NCBI GenBank assembly: GCA_035545535.1
Contig: DASZYF010000089.1
Location: 1 to 11,505 of the forward strand
Reading direction: 5' to 3'
Source of the DNA: DASZYF01 sp035545535
GTDB lineage: Bacteria > Actinomycetota > Actinomycetes > Mycobacteriales > CAJCIY01
Length of the DNA: 11,505 bases
Part shown: piece by piece, positions 5,745 to 11,505 of the stretch
Numbering within the stretch: position 1 is the first letter of the stretch
Layout of the letters: every line of letters starts with the position of its first letter
Program-made: the position numbers and the translations under genes
The notes under the pieces: model-generated
Database searches by the model: none
Seen by the model: only the letters and a program-made list of their open reading frames with translations
Told to the model about the DNA's origin: nothing

Positions 5745-8010
5745 ACACGCCTTCGCTGACCGCCATCCCGAGGGGCGGACGCCCGACCGCTGCCTCGACC
5801 CAGTGCTTGGCGTGCTCGGGCGGCAGCGGGCGGCTCCAGTAGAAGCCCTGCGCGTGGTCGCACCCGAGGCGGCGCAACGCGTCGAGCTGCTGCGCGGTCT
5901 CCACGCCTTCGGCGATCGTGCGGATGCCCAGCGCGTGCGACATCTCGATGATGCTCGCGACCAGCGCGTTGTCCGCGCCCTCGGTCCCGAGACCAGCGAC
6001 GAACGAGCGATCGATCTTCAGCACGTCGATCGGCAGCTTCTGCAGGTAGGACAGCGACGAGTAGCCGGTGCCGAAGTCGTCGAGGCCGATCGAGACGCCG
6101 AGCTCCTTCAGCGCGCGCAGGGCCTGCGCCGCCCGCGCCACGTCGCCGAGCACGACGCTCTCGGTGATCTCGATGCAGAGGCGCGATGCGTCGAGGCCCG
6201 ACGCGTCGAGCTGGGCGCGCACGAGGTCGAGCAGTCCGCGGTCGAGCAGCTGGCGGGTGGAGAGGTTCACGCCGACGACGAGGTGGCGCAGCGGCGGCTC
6301 GTCCCGCTGCCACGCGCCGATCTCCCGGCACGCCATCGCCATCACCGCGGATCCCAACGGCACGATGAGCCCGGTCTCCTCGGCGACCGGCACGAACACG
6401 CCCGGCGGCAGCAGCCCCCGCTCGGGATGCGCCCAACGCACGAGCGCCTCCACGCCGATGACGCACTCGCTGCTCAGATCCATCGTCGGCTGGTAGTGCA
6501 GCCGAAGCTCGTCGCGCTCGAGGGCGCGCCGCAGGTCGGTCTCCGTCTCGAGCCGGATGCGGATGCCGGTGCGCAGCGCCGTGTCGAAGATCTCCCACTG
6601 ATCTCCGCCCGCCTCCTTCGCCCGGTACATCGCGATGTCGGCGTCGCGGAGCAACGACTCGGGGGAGACGTCGGCGCCGTTGTCCGGAGAAGTGCTGCCG
6701 GACAGGGCGATCCCGATGCTCGCGTGCGGAGTGACCTCTTGCCCGACGAGGTCGACGGGCTGCGCGATGGCCGCGGCGACCCGCGCCGCGAGGGTGCAGG
6801 CGTCGGCCTCGGTGATCTCCTCGCAGAGGAGCACGAACTCGTCACCGCCGAAGCGGGCGACGGTGTCCTCGGGTCGCAGGCATGCGGTGAGCCGCCGCGT
6901 GACGACGTGGAGCAGGTGGTCGCCCGCCTGGTGGCCGAGGCTGTCGTTCACCCACTTGAAGCGGTCGAGGTCGAGGAAGAGGACCGCGACGGTGCCGTGG
7001 TGGCGGCGCTGCCGCGCGAGCGCGTGCTCGAGCCGGTCGAGGAACAGCGTGCGGTTGGGCAGGCCGGTGAGCCCGTCGTGCAAGGCCTGCTGGATGAGCG
7101 CTTCGGTGTTCGTCTCCTGCAACGCCAGCTGCATCCGGTCGCGCTCGCTGCGCACGGCGCCCAGGATCATGCCGGTCAGGGCGATGACCGCGAGGAACGT
7201 GTCCAGGTGCCACAGCGCGTGCACGGCATCGTCGTTCGCGAACGCGCCGGCACCCTCCGCGGTGCGCACGACCGCGACCACCGCGACGACGAGCGCTCCC
7301 GTCGACGCCATGCGCCGGTCGAGCCGCATGGCCATCCACGCCAGGGCGGGGAACACCAGCGAGGGGTAGGACGCACCTCCGCCGAACGCGGCGTACGTCG
7401 CGACCGCGAGCAGCGCCAGCGCCGCGGCGGTCTCGAGCGGGGCCGATTCGCTGCGCAGGTGCGGGTTGGGCCGGACCCACGTGAGCACGAGGGGCGTGAC
7501 GATGAGGACGCCGAGGGCATCGCCGACCCACCACACCTCCCAGCTCGACCACAGCGCCGATGCGGGGATGACGCCGGCGGTCCACAGCGACAGCACGCCC
7601 GCGGTCGCGGAGAGCGTCGTCGCCAGCGCCGCGCCCAGGGTGCCGAGCGCGAGGACGTCGCGGACGCGGTGCAGCGACAGCGTGCGGCCCACCACCCAGC
7701 GCAGCAGCATGAGGCCGGCCAGGGCCTCGAACGTGTTCCCGACGGCCATGCCGGTCGCGGCGGCGAGCGGCGTGCCCGACGTCGCGTTGGCCACGAGCTC
7801 GCCGACCGCGATGGCGGGCAGGATGCGCGGACCGCGCAGGATCACCAGCGCCAGCGCCAGCCCGGCGGGTGGCCAGATCGGCGCGACCCCGCCGGTCAGC
7901 GTGGGCAGCGACAGGCCGACCTTGGCGACGGCCCAGTAGAGGAGGGCACCGAGCACGACCTCACCGAGGTAGCGCGGCCCGCGTGGGGTTCGCGCGGCGA
8001 GGTCCTCCAC
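5734..8010 (-). CDS. Membrane c-di-GMP enzyme: MASE1-GGDEF-EAL
   Basis: A 758-residue protein from GTG at 8010. A longer open frame reaches back to 8217, but its extra N-terminus (PLAGLEPA and onward) is the antisense of the tRNA and is not credible. MASE1, a multi-helix membrane sensor, spans about residues 15-290 and includes the typical PIWPPAGLALALVIL. The GGDEF domain follows: DGLTGLPNRTLFLDRL, RFGGDEF (motif 388-392) and an RxxD inhibitory I-site RPED (379-382) five residues upstream. The EAL domain has VEALVRW (EAL 521-523), Asn582, Glu614, the pair Asp644-Asp645 in LDDFGTGYSSL, Lys665 and AEGVE (Glu701, Glu704). Both active sites look complete, so it may both synthesise c-di-GMP from GTP and hydrolyse it to pGpG, the balance being set by the unknown MASE1 signal. 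No ligand is visible from sequence. Confidence 0.95.
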   Translation of the reverse strand: MEDLAARTPRGPRYLGEVVLGALLYWAVAKVGLSLPTLTGGVAPIWPPAGLALALVILRGPRILPAIAVGELVANATSGTPLAAATGMAVGNTFEALAGLMLLRWVVGRTLSLHRVRDVLALGTLGAALATTLSATAGVLSLWTAGVIPASALWSSWEVWWVGDALGVLIVTPLVLTWVRPNPHLRSESAPLETAAALALLAVATYAAFGGGASYPSLVFPALAWMAMRLDRRMASTGALVVAVVAVVRTAEGAGAFANDDAVHALWHLDTFLAVIALTGMILGAVRSERDRMQLALQETNTEALIQQALHDGLTGLPNRTLFLDRLEHALARQRRHHGTVAVLFLDLDRFKWVNDSLGHQAGDHLLHVVTRRLTACLRPEDTVARFGGDEFVLLCEEITEADACTLAARVAAAIAQPVDLVGQEVTPHASIGIALSGSTSPDNGADVSPESLLRDADIAMYRAKEAGGDQWEIFDTALRTGIRIRLETETDLRRALERDELRLHYQPTMDLSSECVIGVEALVRWAHPERGLLPPGVFVPVAEETGLIVPLGSAVMAMACREIGAWQRDEPPLRHLVVGVNLSTRQLLDRGLLDLVRAQLDASGLDASRLCIEITESVVLGDVARAAQALRALKELGVSIGLDDFGTGYSSLSYLQKLPIDVLKIDRSFVAGLGTEGADNALVASIIEMSHALGIRTIAEGVETAQQLDALRRLGCDHAQGFYWSRPLPPEHAKHWVEAAVGRPPLGMAVSEGVWLA

Positions 8011-8050
8011 CGTCCCGTCGTCGGCACGTCGGCGGCGCAGCGGATGGCAC

Positions 8051-8072
8051 GTCCGGATCAGCCCTTCCGGAC
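8051..8072. promoter_or_regulatory. Perfect 7-8-7 inverted repeat upstream of the c-di-GMP gene
   Basis: GTCCGGA (8051-8057) and TCCGGAC (8066-8072) are perfect complements around an 8-base spacer. The repeat lies 41 bases upstream of the minus-strand GTG at 8010, so it is in the promoter or 5' leader of the MASE1-GGDEF-EAL gene. It could be a repressor operator or an RNA hairpin. I could not find a good -10 box to distinguish these. Confidence 0.4.
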
Positions 8073-8095
8073 AGAGCCGACCGGGCGAACCGGGC

Positions 8096-8112
8096 GCTGC
8101 GCCGTCCGCAGC
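8096..8112. promoter_or_regulatory. Second small inverted repeat between the tRNA and the c-di-GMP gene
   Basis: GCTGCG (8096-8101) and CGCAGC (8107-8112) form a perfect 6-bp stem with a 5-base loop, 24 bases before the tRNA. It may belong to the leader of the minus-strand gene or to the tRNA promoter region. Short GC-rich stems arise easily by chance in this genome. Confidence 0.25.
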
Positions 8113-8136
8113 ACCCGGACCTGCGAGGCTGGTCGG

Positions 8137-8210
8137 GCCCCTGTAGGCCAAAGGTCGAGCCGGAGCCCTTAAAAGGTTCGTCGCTGCGGGTTCGAGTCCC
8201 GCCAGGGGCA
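8137..8210 (+). tRNA. tRNA with UAA (Leu) anticodon and class I fold
   Basis: A complete 74-base cloverleaf can be drawn. The acceptor stem GCCCCTG (8137-8143) pairs perfectly with CAGGGGC (8203-8209), and A8210 is the discriminator. The D arm (8146-8161) has a 3-bp stem GGC/GCC and the GG of the D loop. The anticodon stem GAGCC/GGTTC (8163-8167, 8175-8179) has one G-T pair. The anticodon loop is CTTAAAA, giving anticodon UAA at 8170-8172. The T arm is GCGGG-TTCGAGT-CCCGC (8186-8202). CCA is not encoded. UAA reads leucine codons UUA/UUG, but bacterial tRNA-Leu has a long variable arm, while here the variable region is six bases (8180-8185). It could be a divergent tRNA of other identity, a degraded tRNA or a special decoder; amino acid identity is uncertain. 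Confidence 0.8.
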
Positions 8211-8252
8211 CGACCACGCGTGTGGCTGCTCATGCCCTTCACATCCGGCTGC

Positions 8253-8258
8253 CACGAT
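8253..8258 (+). promoter_or_regulatory. Possible -10 element (CACGAT) for leaderless glycosyltransferase transcript
   Basis: CACGAT keeps the A at position 2 and T at position 6 of TANNNT and ends six bases before GTG 8265, the leaderless spacing. The first base differs from consensus and I see no -35. It supports GTG 8265 over the in-frame ATG at 8232. Confidence 0.3.
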
Positions 8259-8264
8259 GGACCC

Positions 8265-9119
8265 GTGACCGCGCCCCCGCTCACGGTCGTCCTGCCCGCG
8301 CGTGAAGGGCTCGCCTCCGTCGAGGCGGTGCTCGACGCGCTGCGCCCACAGGCCCTCGCCACCGGCACCGAGGTGATCGTCGTCGGGCCCGTGGACGCGC
8401 CGCTGCCGGACGGCGTCCACGCGATCCGCATGGCGAGCGACGACATCTTCGCGCTCCGCCAGGCCGGCTACGAGCAGGCCCGGGGCGCCGTCGTCGCCAC
8501 CGGCGAGGACCACGCCGTGCCGCGACCCGACTGGTGCGCGGCGATCATCCGCGCGCACGCCGAGCACCCGGAGGTGCCGATGGTCGTCGGTTGCCTCGCG
8601 AACGGGACGGCGCGCACGCTCGCGGGCCGCGCGAACTTCCTCGCGTTCGCCGCGCCGTTCGAACCGCCCATGCCGGCGCTGCGCGGCGGCCGCCCGGCCC
8701 CCAGCTCGGCGCTGTCGGTGAAGCGCGCGGTGCTCGAGGACTGCCGGGGCCGCAAGGGCCACTTCGAGGCCGAGGTGATCCCGCGGCTGTTCGCCGACGG
8801 CGCGTTCGTCAGTGACGACCGCATCGTGGCCGATCACCACCAGGACCACGGGCTCCGTTGGGCCGTCGTGAACGGCTACCACTCGGCGCGCTCGTCCTAC
8901 GGGCTCGGGCGCAGCGGGATCGCGGCGCGGACCCGCGTGCGGCTCGCGGGGTGGGCCGTGCTGGCCTGGCCGCGGCGGATCATGCGCGAGGCGATGGCGT
9001 CACGCTCGCGCGCCCGCGGTGACCTGGCGGGAGTGGCGCCGATAGCTCTCGCGGTGGGTGTCGGTGCGGCGCTCGGCCTGCTCGTCGGTCCCGGCCGCTC
9101 GCCCGACCGGGTCGCCTGA
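8265..9119 (+). CDS. Glycosyltransferase family 2-like protein with C-terminal membrane segment
   Basis: A 284-residue protein with a GT-A style fold. The N-terminal strand LTVVLPAREG (6-15) and helix SVEAVLDAL lead to a VIVVGPVD strand. The segment ATGEDHAVPRPDWCAAII (78-95) sits where family 2 enzymes carry the nucleotide/metal-binding acidic motif and the P-x-W element; here it reads EDH rather than DxD. A later RPAPSSALSVKRAVLEDC and the VNGYHSARSSYGLGRSGIAA region resemble the acceptor side of such enzymes. One hydrophobic segment lies near the C-terminus (about 254-276), suggesting membrane attachment. GTG 8265 is chosen from spacing to a -10-like box and because homology-like sequence begins there; ATG 8232 is an alternative. 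Donor and acceptor are unknown. It lies 54 bases after the tRNA and converges on the ACT gene. Confidence 0.72.
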   Translation: MTAPPLTVVLPAREGLASVEAVLDALRPQALATGTEVIVVGPVDAPLPDGVHAIRMASDDIFALRQAGYEQARGAVVATGEDHAVPRPDWCAAIIRAHAEHPEVPMVVGCLANGTARTLAGRANFLAFAAPFEPPMPALRGGRPAPSSALSVKRAVLEDCRGRKGHFEAEVIPRLFADGAFVSDDRIVADHHQDHGLRWAVVNGYHSARSSYGLGRSGIAARTRVRLAGWAVLAWPRRIMREAMASRSRARGDLAGVAPIALAVGVGAALGLLVGPGRSPDRVA

Positions 9120-9134
9120 CGCCGCGGTCAGGCG
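9113..9134. terminator. Hairpin containing both stop codons of a convergent gene pair
   Basis: CGCCTGAC (9113-9120) and GTCAGGCG (9127-9134) form a perfect 8-bp stem with a 6-base loop GCCGCG. The left arm contains the TGA of the glycosyltransferase-like gene (9117-9119). The right arm contains its mirror image, the TGA of the minus-strand ACT gene (9128-9130). No T-run follows on either strand, as is common for actinobacterial terminators, so it could act in both directions. Confidence 0.6.
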
Positions 9135-9736
9135 CCGGCGAGGCTGCGGGCGAGCTCGACGACCCGGCGCAGCTGGAGGAGCTCGACCTGCAGGAAGGTC
9201 GGGCCGCCGTCGCGGCCGAGGAACACGTGATGGTCCGACCAGCCGATGCCGACCACCTCCCACCGCCCGTCGAGCAGCGCCCGCCGGGGCAGCGCGCCGG
9301 TGGGCGCGGGCAGCCCGTCCGGGAGGGCCGACGGCGATCCCACCGAGCGGTGCTGGACGCGCTTGGTGTCCGTCGCGGACGTCGACACCGCCCAGTCGGC
9401 GCCGAACACCATCGCACCCATCGAGACGGTCGTGGCGAGCGCCGAGGCCGGCTCGGCGGCGACGCGCTGCAGGAGGTCGAGGTCGGCGCGCTGGCCGGTC
9501 ACCCGCACCGTCTTGCGTGCGGAGAGCACCCCCGCACCGGCCCCCGCGAGCACCTCGCGCAGCCGGTCCTCGCCGGCCCCGGGCAGGTCGACCACGACGT
9601 CGTCGATGGCCCGCCCCTCACCGGCCGCGAGCACCTCGATGTCGACGATGTTGCCGCCCGCGTCGGCCAGTGCCTTCGCGACGGCCAGGAGGGCGCCCGG
9701 GCGGTCGGGGAGCGTCACTCGCGCACGCAGCAGCAC
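9128..9736 (-). CDS. ACT-domain amino-acid-binding protein
   Basis: A 202-residue soluble protein from GTG at 9736. An ACT domain fills about residues 3-78, with the signature RVTLPDRPGALLAVAKALAD followed by GGNIVDIEVLAAGEG. The remaining 120 residues are less familiar: an Ala-rich helix, SMGAMVFGADWAVSTSA, a Pro-rich loop, then WEVVGIGWSDHHVFLGRDGGPTFLQVELLQLRRVVELARSLA at the end. Proteins of this build are annotated in actinomycetes as amino acid-binding regulators of unknown target. The frame continues far upstream to 11350, but that part is antisense to the MBOAT gene and is rejected. The start is supported by CAGACT on the minus strand (9748 to 9743), six bases before the GTG. It is divergent from the MBOAT gene. 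Confidence 0.8.
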   Translation of the reverse strand: MLLRARVTLPDRPGALLAVAKALADAGGNIVDIEVLAAGEGRAIDDVVVDLPGAGEDRLREVLAGAGAGVLSARKTVRVTGQRADLDLLQRVAAEPASALATTVSMGAMVFGADWAVSTSATDTKRVQHRSVGSPSALPDGLPAPTGALPRRALLDGRWEVVGIGWSDHHVFLGRDGGPTFLQVELLQLRRVVELARSLAGA

Positions 9737-9742
9737 TGCGCG

Positions 9743-9748
9743 AGTCTG
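9743..9748 (-). promoter_or_regulatory. Possible -10 element (CAGACT) for leaderless ACT-gene transcript
   Basis: On the minus strand CAGACT ends six bases before the GTG at 9736, giving a predicted transcript start at the first base of the gene. It differs from TANNNT only in its first base. A GTGACA (minus strand, 9774 to 9769) resembles a -35, but the 20-base spacer is too long. Confidence 0.33.
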
Positions 9749-9758
9749 CCTTCGGCAT

Positions 9759-9789
9759 GTGTCGCTCGTGTCACGCGCGTGTGTCACGC
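9759..9789. promoter_or_regulatory. Repeated GTGTCAC palindromes in a divergent promoter region
   Basis: GTGTCACGC occurs at 9768-9776 and again at 9781-9789, with a degraded copy GTGTCGC at 9759-9765. The core GTG-T-CAC is itself a palindrome, extended to CGTGTCACG in the first copy. They lie just upstream of the minus-strand -10 and may bind a regulator of the ACT gene and/or of the divergent MBOAT gene. Confidence 0.4.
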
Positions 9790-9850
9790 AACCTGAGGCG
9801 CGCCCTGGCGTCCTACTGGGTGTGGGGCAGCGCACAGGGGCCGACGAGGG

Positions 9851-9880
9851 TTCGGCGCAGCGCAGCGCCTGTGGCAAGAT
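9851..9880 (+). promoter_or_regulatory. Candidate promoter for the MBOAT gene
   Basis: TTCGGC (9851-9856) and CAAGAT (9875-9880) with an 18-base spacer form a weak promoter-like pair. The predicted start near 9887 would leave a leader of about 75 bases before GTG 9962. Prediction by eye. Confidence 0.28.
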
Positions 9881-9961
9881 GACCCGGGTCCCCGTCCTTC
9901 CCCTGGGGTGCACGGCGGCGCGTGCCGTGCTCCACGCCGATACCCGCGAGAGCTCCTGCCG

Positions 9962-11386
9962 GTGATCTTCCCGACCGTCTCGTTCGCGGCGTTCTTCGTC
10001 GTCGTGTTCGCGGTGTCGTGGGCCCTCATGCCCCATCCGCGGCTGTGGAAGCCGTTCATCGTCGCCGCGTCGTACTTCTTCTACGGCTACGCCGACTGGC
10101 GCTTCTGCTTCCTGCTGGCCGCCCTCACCGTGTGGAACCAGGTGATGGCGGTGCTGATGGCCCGGACGGAGAGGGAGGGACGCAAGAGCCAGCTGCTCGC
10201 CCTCGCGCTGGTCGGTGACCTCGCAACGTTGGGCTGGTTCAAGTACTACGGGTTCTTCACGACCAGCGTCGCGTCGCTGCTGCACGACCTGCACCTCGGG
10301 ATGCCGCTGCCGCTGCTGCAGGTCGCCCTGCCAGTGGGCATCAGCTTCTTCACGTTCCAGGCGCTCTCGTACGTGATCGACGTGCGCCGCGGCAAGGTTG
10401 CGGTCGCGAGCTGGATCGACTTCGCGGTCTACCTGAGCTTCTTCCCGCACCTCGTCGCCGGGCCGATCGTGCGGGCGGGGGAGTTCCTTCCCCAGCTGTC
10501 GTCGCCGCGGGACCCGGCGGACATCCCGGTGTCGCGCGCGTTCGGCTTGATCGTCGCCGGCCTGGTCAAGAAGGTCGTCATCGCCGACGTCCTCGCCACC
10601 GACATCGTCAACCCGGTGTTCGACGTGCCGCAGGCGCACTCCGGCCTCGAGACCGTCGTCGCCATCTACGGCTACGCCGTGCAGATCTTCTGCGACTTCT
10701 CCGCGTACTCCGACATCGCGATCGGCGTGGCGCTGCTGCTCGGCTTCCAGTTCCCGCAGAACTTCAACCGCCCCTACACGGCGACGAGCTTCTCCGACTT
10801 CTGGCGGCGCTGGCACATGACGCTGTCGCGCTGGCTGCGCGACTACCTCTACATCCCGCTGGGCGGCAACCAGCGAGGGCGGCGCCGCACCTACATCAAC
10901 CTCGGCCTGACGATGGTGATCGGCGGGCTGTGGCACGGCGCGGCCTGGCCGTTCATCGTGTGGGGCGCCCTGCACGGCGGCGCGCTCGCCACCGAGCGCT
11001 GGGTGGTCGAGAAGCGCACCGGCAGCACGGCCATCACCGTCCCGCAGACCGTGGGCGGCCGGGTGCTCGCGCGGGTGCTCGTGTTCCACGTCGTCTGCCT
11101 GGCGTGGGTGTTCTTCCGGTCGTCCTCGCTGTCGTCGGCCGGCACGCTGCTCTCGCGCCTCTGGTCCGGCGGGCTCGACAGCACGCTGGTCACCACGCCC
11201 GTCGTGCTCGCGATCGTCGCCGGCCTGGTGTGGCAGTACCTGCCCGAGGGCCTCGGCGCGCGCTTCGGCGCACTGTTCACCCGCCAGGCCGTGCTCGCGC
11301 AGGGCGCGGCCATCGGCGTCGCGATCGTCGTCATCAACGCGCTCGGCCACCAGGGTGTGGCCCCGTTCCTCTACTTCAGGTTCTGA
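9962..11386 (+). CDS. MBOAT family O-acyltransferase (AlgI/DltB type)
   Basis: A 474-residue polytopic membrane enzyme, a normal length for AlgI-like proteins. GTG 9962 starts directly at the first hydrophobic segment (MIFPTVSFAAFFVVVFAVSW) and has GAGAG at 9948-9952; an in-frame GTG at 9908 would add 18 residues of unlikely sequence. Family signatures are ASYFFYGYADWRF (36-48), PVGISFFTFQALSYVIDV (124-141), FFPHLVAGPIVR (160-171), FCDFSAYSDIAIG (243-255), NRPYTATSFSDFWRRWHMTL (269-288), RDYLYIPLGGNQRG and GGLWHGAAW (321-329), with the catalytic-type His325. Such enzymes move acetyl or other acyl groups across the membrane onto exported glycans or teichoic-acid-like polymers. The acceptor here is unknown. 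The next gene starts two bases after the stop, as AlgI partners often do. Confidence 0.93.
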   Translation: MIFPTVSFAAFFVVVFAVSWALMPHPRLWKPFIVAASYFFYGYADWRFCFLLAALTVWNQVMAVLMARTEREGRKSQLLALALVGDLATLGWFKYYGFFTTSVASLLHDLHLGMPLPLLQVALPVGISFFTFQALSYVIDVRRGKVAVASWIDFAVYLSFFPHLVAGPIVRAGEFLPQLSSPRDPADIPVSRAFGLIVAGLVKKVVIADVLATDIVNPVFDVPQAHSGLETVVAIYGYAVQIFCDFSAYSDIAIGVALLLGFQFPQNFNRPYTATSFSDFWRRWHMTLSRWLRDYLYIPLGGNQRGRRRTYINLGLTMVIGGLWHGAAWPFIVWGALHGGALATERWVVEKRTGSTAITVPQTVGGRVLARVLVFHVVCLAWVFFRSSSLSSAGTLLSRLWSGGLDSTLVTTPVVLAIVAGLVWQYLPEGLGARFGALFTRQAVLAQGAAIGVAIVVINALGHQGVAPFLYFRF

Positions 11387-11388
11387 CC

Positions 11389-11505
11389 ATGGTCGACACG
11401 ATCCCCGAGACGGGCGCGGCGCACGTCAAGGTCGTCGCGCGCCCCCGCCGTGGTGGCCCGCGCCCGCCCGCCGGGCCGCCGCGTGGCAAGTCCGCCCCGC
11501 CGGCC
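11389..11505 (+). CDS. N-terminal fragment of the gene following MBOAT (cut by window end)
   Basis: ATG 11389 follows the MBOAT stop by two bases, and the frame stays open to the last base (39 codons). The visible part begins MVDTIPETGAAHVKVV, then becomes very rich in Arg and Pro (RPRRGGPRPPAGPPRGK). Such a basic, proline-rich cytosolic tail commonly precedes a membrane segment in actinobacterial exported proteins, but none is reached here. In AlgI-type loci the next gene is often an SGNH/AlgJ-like acyl-handling protein. That identity is inferred only from position; nothing in the fragment proves it. Confidence 0.65.
   Translation, partial: MVDTIPETGAAHVKVVARPRRGGPRPPAGPPRGKSAPPA

Noticed and set aside
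8080..8097. Nine-base tandem ACCGGGCG(A/C) repeat
   Set aside because: Too short and too GC-biased to separate from chance in this genome.
8011..8136. c-di-GMP riboswitch in the leader of the GGDEF-EAL gene
   Set aside because: The conserved core sequences of the known c-di-GMP riboswitch classes are not present; only simple inverted repeats are seen.
5803..8172. 789-codon plus-strand open frame
   Set aside because: It lies opposite the MASE1-GGDEF-EAL gene and its translation is Arg/Ala/Asp-rich shadow sequence without motifs.
8186..8210. Integration attachment site in the 3' end of the tRNA
   Set aside because: No second copy of the tRNA end, no integrase and no phage or element genes occur in the window.
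8011..8217. N-terminal extension of the MASE1-GGDEF-EAL reading frame back to 8217
   Set aside because: It translates the antisense strand of the tRNA (PLAGLEPA), a common artefact; MASE1 sequence begins after GTG 8010.
9737..11350. Long minus-strand open frame upstream of the ACT gene
   Set aside because: It is antisense to the well-supported MBOAT gene, with low-complexity Arg/His/Glu-rich sequence and no recognisable domain. Long antisense frames are common at this GC level.
1..11505. CRISPR array, transposon ends, toxin-antitoxin or defence genes
   Set aside because: No regularly spaced repeats, transposase, nuclease or toxin-like proteins were found on either strand.

Overview
The window is strongly GC-rich, with tightly packed genes, many GTG starts and stop/start overlaps of four bases. 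The gene order ftsB-like / DUF501 / Ppx-GppA is the block that follows enolase in Actinomycetota (Rv1024-Rv1025-Rv1026 in Mycobacterium tuberculosis). I therefore read this as the chromosome of a high-GC actinomycete; I cannot fix the genus. Nothing here looks like a phage, transposon or CRISPR locus.

Layout. Bases 2-2311 hold a plus-strand, translationally coupled operon: a septum-formation (FtsB/DivIC-like) protein cut by the window edge, a DUF501 protein, a Ppx/GppA phosphohydrolase and a small cupin, each joined to the next by GTGA or ATGA. A perfect 34-base tandem duplication (2316-2384) follows. It carries the start region of a family-5 uracil-DNA glycosylase (udgB). Next come a type II NADH dehydrogenase, a two-ACT-domain GcvR-like protein with a probable leaderless promoter, and a peptide deformylase coupled to it by GTGA.

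The peptide deformylase converges, with three bases between stop codons, on a long minus-strand gene (5734-8010) for a MASE1-GGDEF-EAL protein. That protein has every catalytic motif I can check, plus the GGDEF I-site, so it could both make and degrade c-di-GMP. Upstream of it, on the plus strand, lies a 74-base tRNA (8137-8210) with a UAA (Leu) anticodon but a short, class I variable loop, which is unusual. A glycosyltransferase-like gene (8265-9119) follows. It converges on an ACT-domain protein gene (9128-9736, minus), and an 8-bp hairpin contains both stop codons.

The last part is a divergent promoter region (9737-9961) with repeated GTGTCAC motifs. It precedes an MBOAT O-acyltransferase (AlgI/DltB type, 9962-11386) and the first 39 codons of a gene with a Pro/Arg-rich N-terminus that is probably its partner. 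Together these suggest acylation of an exported glycan.

No stretch above 300 bases lacks a gene. The largest gaps are 8011-8264 (tRNA and two inverted repeats) and 9737-9961 (promoters and repeats). Most of the window is ordinary actinobacterial housekeeping. The items that merit a second look are the class I tRNA with a Leu anticodon, the tandem repeat that creates a mini-ORF coupled to udgB, the stop-codon hairpins between convergent genes, and the repeated palindromes in the divergent promoter.
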